Assembly (NCBI GenBank): GCA_964634205.1
Contig: CAZWKE010000002.1
Coordinates: 1-64,000 of the forward strand
From: JAFGGG01 sp964634205
GTDB taxonomy: Bacteria > Spirochaetota > Spirochaetia > SZUA-6 > RPPD01
Direction: 5' to 3'
Length of the DNA stretch: 64,000 nt
Every line of letters starts with the position of its first letter. Position 1 is the first letter of the stretch. A program made the position numbers and the translations under genes. Below, piece by piece: positions 16,538 to 25,476 of the stretch. The notes below the pieces were generated by a model. The model was not told the DNA's origin. It saw only the letters and a list, made by a program, of their open reading frames with translations, and did no database searches.

Positions 16538-19500
16538 TTACCGCTGTTTTTTCCGTTTTAAATAATGCAGGTGGGGGATGATCATTCTGTTGGGACGGCC
16601 CGTGCCGTCGTAAAAAAGGTCCACAACCGGGATACCGGACTCACGGCTGATTTTCTTGAAAATCGAGGCGCTGACCACACCGGGGCAGCAGAACATGGGA
16701 TTGACATGGACGATGGCGTCGAAGGAGCGGTGTTTGATCCCGTGAAGGGCCCGGCCGCAGGTAATCGAGGTTTCTCCGGGCAGGTAGTGCATCAGGCCGT
16801 ACTCCCGCATCAGCGTAACGCACTCATGCCAATCGGGCTCTGCCTGGTCTGCCAACAGCTCTCCCGCCATTTTTTCATAGCGCTGCTCAAACATACGCAG
16901 GATTTTCATGCGCCGTCCGCTCTGCGGGTCTATGCCGGAGTCGGCGTCAAAGAAGTGAAAGGTCAGTTCGCTGAACGAGGGGATAACCAGTTCCGCGTCA
17001 AGTTCGGCGATAAGCCGCTGCAGATCCTGGTTGACCACCTCATTATATTTTACGTAAAAATCTCCCAATATCCCGACACGGGCCTTGCGCCCGGCCCGTT
17101 CGCTGCGCGGGACACTTTGAAACAACTCGCAGACCTGCGTAAAGGCAGCCCTGGCGTCTTCCCCCTGTCGGAAGCAGCGGTGCAGCAGCTCCCGTGCCCG
17201 GTCCAGGGCCTGTCCGGCGCTGCCGGAGACCGCTTCGTAAGGACTGACACGAAAATAAAGCTTGTACACCAGGCTGCCCAGCACCCCGGCCTCAAAGATC
17301 TTCATGGAGAGGTTGCCGGGAAGAAAATCCCCCTGGCGCATTGAGTTTATCCGCGCGGCCTTGATCCCGTGCAGTCCCGCCGCCTGGAAGGCCATATCGG
17401 CCAGTACGGGGAACTGGGGAAAGTTGCAGGCCATACAGACGGTGGGAATATAGAGGCCGGTGTGCCCGGGGTCCAGGTGCTCGCGTTTTACCGTTTCTAT
17501 AACCCCGCCGATGATGGCAACCGCGGGCATACACTCACCCCCGTTGGCGTAGCGATAACCGGTCAAGAGGTCCTGTTTGGCCGAGCGCAGAACGCGTGCC
17601 GTAAATCCGGCGTTTTCAAAGCAATCCGCCCAAAATCCGCTGATCAGATTGTTTATGTAGGGAATCAGCACGGTATCTCCCGGCTGGAACGCGGTTTGCG
17701 GAGTATTCGCTGTTGCTGCCCGGGCTGTACGGCCCGAAGCTGCCCGGGCCGCGTGGTCTGCTATTGCCCCGGCCTGTCCGGTCTTGCGGTTGTCCGGTTG
17801 TTCGGCCCCGCGATCGTCCATTGGTTCAACCTCACGGCCGTCCGGCGCTGCGTTCCCGACGGAAGCCGTTTCCATATGGTTTTTAAAGGCCTCCATGGCC
17901 GCCTCGATGCGGGTGGAATATCCCGTGGCCTGTGAATGCTCATCCAGCTGCATCAGGAGAAACGGTTTTCCGTAATGGGACATGATGTCTTTGACGTAAG
18001 ACAGCAGAAAAGCATCCGGGCTGCAGCGGAAACAGCTTAAAAATACTACAAAGGTGTGTTCGCGGCAGGCGGCGAATTCCGCGGCGCAAAGGATTCTTTT
18101 TCCGTAATTCCAGTGCATATGGGTAAAGTATTTTTTTGCATATGCTTGCGGCACGGGGGGAAGATCGATCTCATACATACTATAGACCGCGGCGCCCAGC
18201 GCGCCTATTTTTTCCGGGATGGAAAGGTTGACCGCCTGATCGAAAAGCACATAGGGCCTGCCCAGAAGAATAACCTGCGGTGTCTCCGTTTCCGGCGTTT
18301 TGTCCCCCGCGGCCGCTGACAAGACATTCGGCCCGTGCGGCCGCCGGGTTGCCGCGGCCGCCAGTATCCGCCGTTTTTTTAAGAAAGCGGTATATGCATC
18401 CTGAAATGCCTGTTCCACCTGCTGTAGAGTCAAACGGGGGAACCTGCCGCTGAGTTCACCCCACAGCACCTCCGCGGTTTGCGCCCCATTATCCGGGGTA
18501 AGGCTGAGCAGGGGAGAGATCAGGGTGTTTTGGGCATCAAGCGAGGTAAGAGAAGAGAGGATTGTGGGGAGGTACTGTGAATAGTAACAGAAGTAGGAGT
18601 CGCCGGTTTTCTGTCTGAAGGTAACCGCTTCACCGGCGGCGGTTTCCTGTTCGCGTACCAGCGCGGGCAGAAAAATATGACGTGCCCCTTGGTCTACGGC
18701 CTGCTGCAGCAGGCCGTGGGCGATAATGATGGGGGCGCAAAAATCCGAGTTGACCAGCTTTCTGCCCAAAGCGGTACTCCGGGGTCCGGAGACAATGGTA
18801 TGCACGCGGAATCCGAGTTTGTGAAAAAAATCATGCCAGAGGGAGTTGTACTCCAGGTTATACAGTGCGTCCAGGAGGGTGATGACCGGGGCCTCTGCGG
18901 CGGTATCGGCCTGCCCGGATGCGGCGGGGGAGAATACTGCACGGAATCGCCCAGCCGGCCCATGGTTTTTGCCCGCCGGTTTACGGCGGGTATCCGCGTA
19001 TTCGCGGCCGCATTTCATACCCCAGGCGGATACCCGCTGCCCGGCATGTACCACCTGCAGCAGGCAGGTGTTGGAGCAGAGGGAGCAGGTCTGTTCCTGA
19101 ATTTGAAAATCATTTTGCTCAGTAATAAAACCGCTTTTTTGCATGTTTTTTTCCGCGCAGCGCAGTGCGGCGCCCAATGCGCCGGTCAGGTGACAGTAGG
19201 GCGAAACATGAACGGGTTTTTGCAAAATCTGTTCGAACGCGGCGACCAGGGCCTTGTTCCGGCCGGTGGCGCCCTGGAACACCACGTGCTCGCCGATGGG
19301 GCTCTTGTTTACCACCTTGGCCAGGTAGTTGTCCCTGACCGAATAGAGTACGGCCGCGGCCAGTGATTCGCGGGAAAATCCCAGACCCTTTAATTCGGCC
19401 AGGTCGCGCTCCATGTAGACGGTACAGCGGTCGCTGGTAAACGGGGCCATGCCTTTCCCCGCCGCGGCTGAAAAATCATCCAGTTCCAGGTCGAGCAGCC

Positions 19501-20944
19501 TGGCCTGTTCTTCGATAAAACTGCCCGTACCCGCCGCGCACACGTAGTTCATGTGCGAAAAATAGACCCTGCCGCCTTTGAGTAGGGTGAACTTGGAGTC
19601 CTGCCCCCCGATTTCGATGATGGTGTCAACCTCCGGGTAAAGCGCGGCCGCGGCCATGGCGTGGGCACTGATTTCATTTATTTCAATGTCCGCCCGGAAA
19701 AGCTCCTTTATCATTTTGCGGCCCGATCCCGTGGTTGCCGCGCCCGCCAGAAACCATTCTTCTTCCCCCATGGTCTTGATGATGGTACTGACAAGCAGCT
19801 GTACCGCCTCTATGGGTTTGCCCCCGGTACGGGTATAGAATCCTTTGATAATCTGTTTTTGTTTGTTGATCAATACCGCCTTGGTACTGGTTGAGCCGAT
19901 ATCAAGGCCCAGGTAGAGGCCGTTGTCCGTTCCCTGATCCCCGGGGCGGCGGCTGGCTAGGTCATCGGGCCGTGCAAACGTGTTGGTGACGCCGCCGGGC
20001 CGTGTACGGGTTCCCATGCGGCCGCCGGGCCGTGGGCCAGGGTGGGCGGTGCCGCCAAGACCGGATACAATTTCCACTCCGTCCCGCAGTTCGCGCCGGA
20101 TACTGCTGAAATCCGGGTAGTCGCTGAGGGCCAGGGTCAACGGTTCCCGTACCTGTTTTTCGTTTTTATCTGCCGTGAACAGGTGCCTGAAATCCTTGGG
20201 TGCTTTGTCGCCCAACAGGGCGGCGCCGACCGCTCCACAGACCATAGAGTACCGCGGCACCAGTACCTTTTTTCCCAGAATCTGTTCCAACTCAGTTACG
20301 ATTTTTCGATTCAGCGAAACCCCGCCCACCATAGCCGCCGGTTCGCTGAGCTGCCGGCCCTTCAGCAGGGAGTCGGCAATAGTTCGGCTGATTCCCCGGC
20401 AGAGGCCCGCGCAGACCGCCTCCAGGGCATACCCCTCCTGCATGGCATGGATGATGTCGCTTTTGGCAAACACAGCACAGCGGGTGGCGATGTTCGGCAC
20501 CTCTCCGGTGTATTCCAGTGCCTTTTTTTCCAGTTCCCGCACAGAGATTCCAAGGCGGGCCGCCTGTTGTTCGATAAAACTCCCTGTACCGGACGCACAG
20601 GGGGGATTGGTAGTGTGTTCCCTGTAGGACCCATGCCGGTCGTAAAAGCAGAGCATAAAATGCTCCGCCCCCAGGGAAAAAATGTTGCGCGAGGCCGGGA
20701 CAAGAAAGTGCCCGCCTTCAATGACACAGAGTGTACTGTCCAAGAGCAGCCCGGGTTGGCCGGCGGCCCTGCCGGTAATGCCAATGGCGTGACAATCACG
20801 GGCAAGATCGGATTCCAAAATGTCTTTCAGCCGGCTGCGGATATCTCCGCCGTGCTCTTCGTAGGAAGAGGAAATGATGTTTTGGTTTTCCAGCAGCACG
20901 GTCCCGATACTGACCGAGCCCGCGTCTATGCCGAGACGCCTCAT
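16538..20944 (-). CDS. Giant double acyl-CoA dehydratase activase (BadF/HgdC family with DUF2229)
   Basis: A 1468-aa cytoplasmic protein. Two BadF/BadG-type ATPase domains occur in tandem: residues 1-245 (LGIDAGSVS; Cys 116 in CASGTGSF and Cys 156 in RCAVFA) and 343-595 (LGLDIGSTSTK; Cys 469 and Cys 507). The Cys spacing of 38-40 matches the 4Fe-4S ligands of 2-hydroxyglutaryl-CoA dehydratase activase. A DUF2229-type region follows, starting with CSLCSNTC (620-627), and the C-terminus resembles a dehydratase-subunit-like domain with CMACN and CCPG. Low-complexity inserts occur at about 300-340 and 1040-1095. Such large fusions are widespread in anaerobes and their substrate is unknown. It lies 22 bases after the GH5 pair. 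Confidence 0.88.
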   Translation of the reverse strand: MRRLGIDAGSVSIGTVLLENQNIISSSYEEHGGDIRSRLKDILESDLARDCHAIGITGRAAGQPGLLLDSTLCVIEGGHFLVPASRNIFSLGAEHFMLCFYDRHGSYREHTTNPPCASGTGSFIEQQAARLGISVRELEKKALEYTGEVPNIATRCAVFAKSDIIHAMQEGYALEAVCAGLCRGISRTIADSLLKGRQLSEPAAMVGGVSLNRKIVTELEQILGKKVLVPRYSMVCGAVGAALLGDKAPKDFRHLFTADKNEKQVREPLTLALSDYPDFSSIRRELRDGVEIVSGLGGTAHPGPRPGGRMGTRTRPGGVTNTFARPDDLASRRPGDQGTDNGLYLGLDIGSTSTKAVLINKQKQIIKGFYTRTGGKPIEAVQLLVSTIIKTMGEEEWFLAGAATTGSGRKMIKELFRADIEINEISAHAMAAAALYPEVDTIIEIGGQDSKFTLLKGGRVYFSHMNYVCAAGTGSFIEEQARLLDLELDDFSAAAGKGMAPFTSDRCTVYMERDLAELKGLGFSRESLAAAVLYSVRDNYLAKVVNKSPIGEHVVFQGATGRNKALVAAFEQILQKPVHVSPYCHLTGALGAALRCAEKNMQKSGFITEQNDFQIQEQTCSLCSNTCLLQVVHAGQRVSAWGMKCGREYADTRRKPAGKNHGPAGRFRAVFSPAASGQADTAAEAPVITLLDALYNLEYNSLWHDFFHKLGFRVHTIVSGPRSTALGRKLVNSDFCAPIIIAHGLLQQAVDQGARHIFLPALVREQETAAGEAVTFRQKTGDSYFCYYSQYLPTILSSLTSLDAQNTLISPLLSLTPDNGAQTAEVLWGELSGRFPRLTLQQVEQAFQDAYTAFLKKRRILAAAATRRPHGPNVLSAAAGDKTPETETPQVILLGRPYVLFDQAVNLSIPEKIGALGAAVYSMYEIDLPPVPQAYAKKYFTHMHWNYGKRILCAAEFAACREHTFVVFLSCFRCSPDAFLLSYVKDIMSHYGKPFLLMQLDEHSQATGYSTRIEAAMEAFKNHMETASVGNAAPDGREVEPMDDRGAEQPDNRKTGQAGAIADHAARAASGRTARAATANTPQTAFQPGDTVLIPYINNLISGFWADCFENAGFTARVLRSAKQDLLTGYRYANGGECMPAVAIIGGVIETVKREHLDPGHTGLYIPTVCMACNFPQFPVLADMAFQAAGLHGIKAARINSMRQGDFLPGNLSMKIFEAGVLGSLVYKLYFRVSPYEAVSGSAGQALDRARELLHRCFRQGEDARAAFTQVCELFQSVPRSERAGRKARVGILGDFYVKYNEVVNQDLQRLIAELDAELVIPSFSELTFHFFDADSGIDPQSGRRMKILRMFEQRYEKMAGELLADQAEPDWHECVTLMREYGLMHYLPGETSITCGRALHGIKHRSFDAIVHVNPMFCCPGVVSASIFKKISRESGIPVVDLFYDGTGRPNRMIIPHLHYLKRKKQR

Positions 20945-20966
20945 CCGCTTATATTAACCGAGATGA

Positions 20967-22403
20967 TTATTTTTTTCTATCCATAATGAGGGATATTTCA
21001 TCCAGGTTTACTGCGGCGTCGTTGTTTTTACTATCGTTTACCAGGCGGAACTGAAACTGCGCATTATCGTTTGCCTGTTCCGGAAACGAAACCGTGGTTT
21101 TGGTCCAGCCCCCGCTGGGACTGAGGTTCTTCAGCGTGGTCCAGGAACTGCCGTCGAACCACTCAATCCTGAATGAATCATCCGCACTCATATCCTTGGT
21201 CTTATACGAAAAGCGAATGCGGATATTTTTAAAGGGCTGCGTGGCAAAGGCCTTGGTCAAACTGCCGTGATTTTTCAGCACCGCGGATATCTCCCCCTGG
21301 GTGGCCGAGTTGCGGTCAATACCGACGTTGTTGGTGCTCCAGCCGCCGGGGATAAAGTTGGCGCTTTCAAAGCTGTCGGCGAAAAGCACCATGTCCTTCT
21401 CCTGCCCGCGCATGATCGCGCGCACCAGGAGGCCGCTTTCGGTGAGGTCGCTGTCCGCCCAATGGCCTTCGGGCGAGGCGTAGTATCGCATTGCCGCCGA
21501 GGGCTCTTTGCGGATGGTAATGGACCAGTTGGCCCAGCTTAATCCTTTTTTATTGATAAAGTCCAGCCAGGCATAGGTTTCAACCGGAAAGACCCCCGTA
21601 CCCGTGGTCTGTTCAGCCTCGGTGGTTCCCCATTCGGTGATGAATACGGGGAGTTTTTTGTCCAGCGCGTTCCGTACTCTGTCGCGCTCCGCGCTGCCGT
21701 GGGAACCGGCGTAAAAATGGCAGGTGTACATAATATTTTTATAGGGAAGGGGATCCTGGGCTGCCAGGTCCACGTACTGACACCAATGCGGCGTACCCAC
21801 GATGATGATATTATCCGGATCAATCTTCCTGATGGCGGTGATGACCTCCACGGCATAGGGCCTGATTGCCCCCTCCCATGTGACGTCGTCTCCATTCGGC
21901 TCATTACAGATTTCATAGAGTACATTGGGAGAGTCCTTATAGCGTTCGGCCATCTGTTTGAAAAAGGAGAGGGCCTGTTCCTTGTATTTCTGCGGATTGC
22001 CGTCATAGAGGATATGCCAGTCGATAAGCACGTAAAGACCGGTCTCGATGGCCGTATCCACGGCGGTTTCCATTTTATCGATTTCATCCATGGCGCGAAA
22101 ACGTCCGTCCCCTACCGTATAGAGCGCGGCCCTGATCAATGAGCAGTCCCATTGGTCCCGCAGCCAGGTGAATGCCGACGTATTGGCAAAATCCCCGAAC
22201 CACGCCACATCCATGAAACTCATCCCTTTCAATTGGACGGGGTCGCCTTTTGCATTGCAGAGTTGGGTCCCGATGACCTGCAGCCGGCCGTTGACATCCA
22301 CCGGTCTGCCGCCGCACGCGGTCAGCAGTAAAAATCCGGTCAGTAAAACCAGCCCCAACCCGAAAACCGAAATAATCCGATTTTTTTTCTCACGTTGTTT
22401 CAT
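20967..22403 (-). CDS. GH5 lipoprotein with C-terminal beta-sandwich domain (A)
   Basis: A 478-aa secreted glycosidase with a lipobox LLTAC (C30). The GH5 barrel (about 38-330) resembles subfamily GH5_2 endoglucanases: acid/base Glu in CNEPNG (E168), nucleophile in ITEWG (E257), and DWHILYDGNP near 128-137. The last 135 residues, from about 340, form a beta-rich domain (FADSFESANF) that may bind carbohydrate but has no family I can name. It shares strong similarity along its whole length with the gene just upstream, 35 bases away, so it is a tandem duplicate. Likely substrate is a beta-1,4-glucan. Confidence 0.9.
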   Translation of the reverse strand: MKQREKKNRIISVFGLGLVLLTGFLLLTACGGRPVDVNGRLQVIGTQLCNAKGDPVQLKGMSFMDVAWFGDFANTSAFTWLRDQWDCSLIRAALYTVGDGRFRAMDEIDKMETAVDTAIETGLYVLIDWHILYDGNPQKYKEQALSFFKQMAERYKDSPNVLYEICNEPNGDDVTWEGAIRPYAVEVITAIRKIDPDNIIIVGTPHWCQYVDLAAQDPLPYKNIMYTCHFYAGSHGSAERDRVRNALDKKLPVFITEWGTTEAEQTTGTGVFPVETYAWLDFINKKGLSWANWSITIRKEPSAAMRYYASPEGHWADSDLTESGLLVRAIMRGQEKDMVLFADSFESANFIPGGWSTNNVGIDRNSATQGEISAVLKNHGSLTKAFATQPFKNIRIRFSYKTKDMSADDSFRIEWFDGSSWTTLKNLSPSGGWTKTTVSFPEQANDNAQFQFRLVNDSKNNDAAVNLDEISLIMDRKK

Positions 22404-22438
22404 TGTATCGCTCCTTGTTATAGTCTGTTTATTCTGTT

Positions 22439-23863
22439 CTATTCTATTCTATCCATAATAAGGGCAACATCGTCAAGCCCCGCGGTTGCCGTACCGTGAA
22501 AATCGGAGACGAAGCGTACGGCAAAATCATAGTTGTTCCCGGCCTCAGGAGGAAGTTCAAGGGTCACTGTGCTCCAGTTATTGCTTGGGGCAAGGGTTTT
22601 TGCCGCCTTCCATGTCTCTCCGTCGAACCACTCAACCCGAAAGATATCTCCTGAAACCGTGTCCCCGGTGCGGTAACCGAAGCGAACACGGATGTTGGTA
22701 AAGGGAATCGTGGCAAACCTTTTGGTCAGGCTGCTGTGCCCATTTAACAATGCGAAAGTCTCCCCGTCTGAGGCGTTTTTGTGATCTATACCCGGATTCT
22801 CGGTTTCCCAACCTCCGGCAATAAAGTTTGCGCTCTCAAAACTGTCGGCGAAAAGTACCATATCCGTATTCTGACCCCGCATCAGTGAGCGCACAAACAG
22901 TCCGCTTTCCGTAAGGTCACTGTCCTTCCAGTCGCCGTCGGGCGCGGCTGTGGTCTTTAGTACGGCCGAGGTCTCGGGTCTGGAAGAAAGCGACCAGTTG
23001 GCCCAGCTGATCTGCTGTTCGTTCATAAAATCAACCCAGGTATACGTCTCTTCCGGATACAATATGCCGTTTCCGGTGTGGTCGGTGCTTCCCCATTCCG
23101 TTACGAATACGGCCGCGTTTTTATCCATGGCAGCGGTGATTCTGTCGCGCAGATCGCCGTAATGCGAACCGGCATAAAAGTGACAGGTGTACATAATATT
23201 GGTGAACTGAAGCGGATCGTCGGCCGCGGTGTCCACCCACTGGCTCCAGAACGGTGTTCCCACCAGGATCACATTATGTGGATCGATCTCTCTGATGGCG
23301 GTGATGACCTCCCGGGCATAAGGCTTTACCACCCCGGCCCAGGTGACGTCGTCACCGTTGGGCTCACTGCAGATTTCGTAAAGCACATTGGGCACGTCCT
23401 TATATAGACCGGCCATCTCCCGGAAAAACTCGATCGCCTGGTCCTTGTATTTTATGGGATTACCGTCATAGAGGATATGCCAGTCGATGATGATATAGAG
23501 CCCCGTATCAACGGCCGCCGCTACGGCTTCCTTCATTTTCGGTATCCCCTCCGGCGCCCGAAAATGCCCGTCTTTCTCGGTATACAAAGCTGCCCTGATC
23601 AGGGTACAGCCCCAGTGGTCCCGCAGCCGGGAGAAGGTTCCGGTATTGATATAGTCACCCCCCCAGAGCACGTCATACAGTATCATTCCTCTCAGTTGGA
23701 TCGGTTCCCCTTGCTTATTGCAGAGCATGTTTCCGATAACCTGTAAACGGCCGTTTTGTCCCACCGGCGTCCCCGCACACGAGGTTAACCCCAGCCAGAG
23801 ACAGAACAACAACAGGACGGTTGTCGCGATTAATAGGTGGTTACGTGATTTCGGTGATTTCAT
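22439..23863 (-). CDS. GH5 lipoprotein with C-terminal beta-sandwich domain (B), Asn-to-Ser at NEP motif
   Basis: Tandem paralogue of the gene at 20967, with a lipobox GLTSC. The nucleophile motif is VTEWG. The acid/base motif reads CSEPNG instead of CNEPNG: the Asn almost invariant in clan GH-A is Ser (codon AGT against AAT in the paralogue). The Glu itself is kept, so activity may be reduced or altered. The C-terminal beta domain (FADSFESANF) matches its partner. I prefer the ATG at 23863 because GGAAGAGG lies just before it; an upstream ATG at 23878 has no good ribosome binding site. A LacI-type operator lies about 70 bases upstream. Confidence 0.87.
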   Translation of the reverse strand: MKSPKSRNHLLIATTVLLLFCLWLGLTSCAGTPVGQNGRLQVIGNMLCNKQGEPIQLRGMILYDVLWGGDYINTGTFSRLRDHWGCTLIRAALYTEKDGHFRAPEGIPKMKEAVAAAVDTGLYIIIDWHILYDGNPIKYKDQAIEFFREMAGLYKDVPNVLYEICSEPNGDDVTWAGVVKPYAREVITAIREIDPHNVILVGTPFWSQWVDTAADDPLQFTNIMYTCHFYAGSHYGDLRDRITAAMDKNAAVFVTEWGSTDHTGNGILYPEETYTWVDFMNEQQISWANWSLSSRPETSAVLKTTAAPDGDWKDSDLTESGLFVRSLMRGQNTDMVLFADSFESANFIAGGWETENPGIDHKNASDGETFALLNGHSSLTKRFATIPFTNIRVRFGYRTGDTVSGDIFRVEWFDGETWKAAKTLAPSNNWSTVTLELPPEAGNNYDFAVRFVSDFHGTATAGLDDVALIMDRIE

Positions 23864-23929
23864 TCCTCTTCCTTTCATCCGGGAGAGTATACTCCAAATA
23901 GCGTTTCTTTTAAATGAATTCCCGCATTA

Positions 23930-23945
23930 ATGTAATCGTTTACAT
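23930..23945. promoter_or_regulatory. Candidate LacI-family operator
   Basis: ATGTAA and TTACAT form perfect 6-bp arms around a TCGT centre, the CG-centred design typical of LacI/GalR operators. It lies in the 176-base gap between the divergent GH5 pair (minus) and the ABC ATPase (plus), about 70 bases upstream of the GH5 start. Confidence 0.6.
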
Positions 23946-24039
23946 AAATTCCCCGGGAGTGATTATTTTGTCCGTGCCAATCGGCGCGGACGACAGGTGA
24001 CAGGTCGTATGGTATGCTGACTTATCATAGGAGGAGAGT

Positions 24040-24903
24040 ATGGCAGCGGCGGAAGATATCATAACGATACAGGGATTAACAAAAATATTTACCACGGACC
24101 ATTCCCGGTATAATGAGGATGACATTGTCTCCGGGGATGCAAAGAGTTTATGGATGAGGAGCGCGGAAATGGTCCACGCATTGGAGGATATGAGTTTACA
24201 TATCCGCAGGCGGGCGATTCACGCGCTTATCGGTCCGGCCGGAGCGGGAAAAACCACATTGTTAAAGATCCTGGCCGGAATGCTCTGCCCTTCACAGGGG
24301 TCTATGGTGGTCGACGGTTTTGTACCATGGGAGCAGAATGACCATTACCAGATGCATATCGGGATGTTTTTTGCGGGGAAGAGTCAGTTGGCCCCGAACC
24401 TTCCCGTGGCTGACACCTTTAATTCCCTCAAGGTGTTATACGGATTAACGGACAAGCGTTTCCAAAAAAATCTTGACTATTTGCTTGACGGCCTTGATCT
24501 TAAGGCAGCGGCTTTATTTCCCGAAAATACCCTGACCCCATGCCAACGCTTGAAATGCGAGCTCGTCTGTGCCCTTATGCATATGCCCCGTCTCGTTTTA
24601 CTGGATGAACCCTTTGCCCACTGTGACAAAGCCGGCAGGGATCAGATTGCCGGATTTTTGAAAAAGCTTAATAGAGAAAAGAAAATCACTTTTGTAATCA
24701 CCACGGAAAAAATGGCGGAAATCAAGGATGTCTGTACCACTGTTTCCGTTGTGAATTTCGGTAGAATAGTGTTTCATGACGCTCTGCGAAAACTAAAGAT
24801 GTACAATTCGAATACAAAAATGCTTGAGGTGATCGTCACCCAGTCGCTTGCCGAGGCATACGCGGGCAGGCGGGCCGCCGCGGTTGCCGTGGGTAACCGC
24901 TAG
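24040..24903 (+). CDS. ABC transporter ATP-binding protein with altered catalytic motifs
   Basis: A 287-aa ATP-binding subunit of the ABC-2 export type. Walker A is GPAGAGKT (65-72) and Walker B LVLLDE (185-190). Three usual motifs differ: the signature is LTPCQ (165-169) where this group has LSLGQ, the Q-loop reads FFAGKSQL where FGQRTQL is expected, and the H-loop His is Glu (TTEKM). It may bind ATP but hydrolyse poorly, or act only as half of a heterodimer. No permease gene is adjacent. A ribosome binding site AGGAGGAG precedes the ATG. It is divergent from the GH5 pair and convergent with the cytochrome gene. Confidence 0.85.
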   Translation: MAAAEDIITIQGLTKIFTTDHSRYNEDDIVSGDAKSLWMRSAEMVHALEDMSLHIRRRAIHALIGPAGAGKTTLLKILAGMLCPSQGSMVVDGFVPWEQNDHYQMHIGMFFAGKSQLAPNLPVADTFNSLKVLYGLTDKRFQKNLDYLLDGLDLKAAALFPENTLTPCQRLKCELVCALMHMPRLVLLDEPFAHCDKAGRDQIAGFLKKLNREKKITFVITTEKMAEIKDVCTTVSVVNFGRIVFHDALRKLKMYNSNTKMLEVIVTQSLAEAYAGRRAAAVAVGNR

Positions 24904-24942
24904 TCTTATTCGGGAAACCTGAGAGCGGATTCCGCATTTTGC

Positions 24943-25476
24943 TTATTTCTCACTTTCTTCCCGGCTCTGATAATGGTAGGGAAAGAATACATAATCCCTG
25001 AACTCGCCGTCGGGGTTCTTGTCTCCGTAGGGATGCGCGCTGTTGGCGTCGTTATGACAGGTAATACAGAAATCACTCTTAAAAATAATCTCTTTGTTTT
25101 GCGGTGTTTTTACGATCCAGACCCATCCGCCCAGGGCATTGGGATCATCCGGAGCCTTTACCATGGCCGTGAGCATAATGGGTTTTTCCCCCGGGGCCGG
25201 CGCCGTGAGTTTGTCGTATACCTCTTTGATAATGATGGTGCCGGGAGGATAGTTGTAATACTTCCGGTTGTTTTTCACGGTAATCTCGGGCTTTTCCCCG
25301 GTTTCGTTGATATAAGGGATTCTGAAATGATTTTCGTGGCCGGATATGGGATAGTTTAATACCGTATTCGTGGTTTTCTCCCAACCCGAATAATCATCCG
25401 GCAGGTATTTTTTTACCCGGCCGCCGGAACACGCACCCAGCAGCACCACGGCCAGTATTACGGTAAGCTTCTTCAT
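24943..25476 (-). CDS. Cytochrome P460-like lipoprotein
   Basis: A 177-aa exported c-type cytochrome with lipobox LLGACS (C16). The fold pattern fits the cytochrome P460 family, with haem attachment CITCH (C137, C140, H141) followed by the family-like GDKNPDGEFRDYVFF stretch. Family members oxidise hydroxylamine or bind NO and other ligands; which applies here cannot be told. Its ATG overlaps the stop of the haem-c cyclase gene by 4 bases, so the two are translationally coupled and probably act together. Confidence 0.85.
   Translation of the reverse strand: MKKLTVILAVVLLGACSGGRVKKYLPDDYSGWEKTTNTVLNYPISGHENHFRIPYINETGEKPEITVKNNRKYYNYPPGTIIIKEVYDKLTAPAPGEKPIMLTAMVKAPDDPNALGGWVWIVKTPQNKEIIFKSDFCITCHNDANSAHPYGDKNPDGEFRDYVFFPYHYQSREESEK

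Noticed and set aside
22430..22455. TATTC microsatellite at the end of the GH5 (B) gene
   Set aside because: Only a few imperfect units overlapping the stop codon; no sign of phase variation function.
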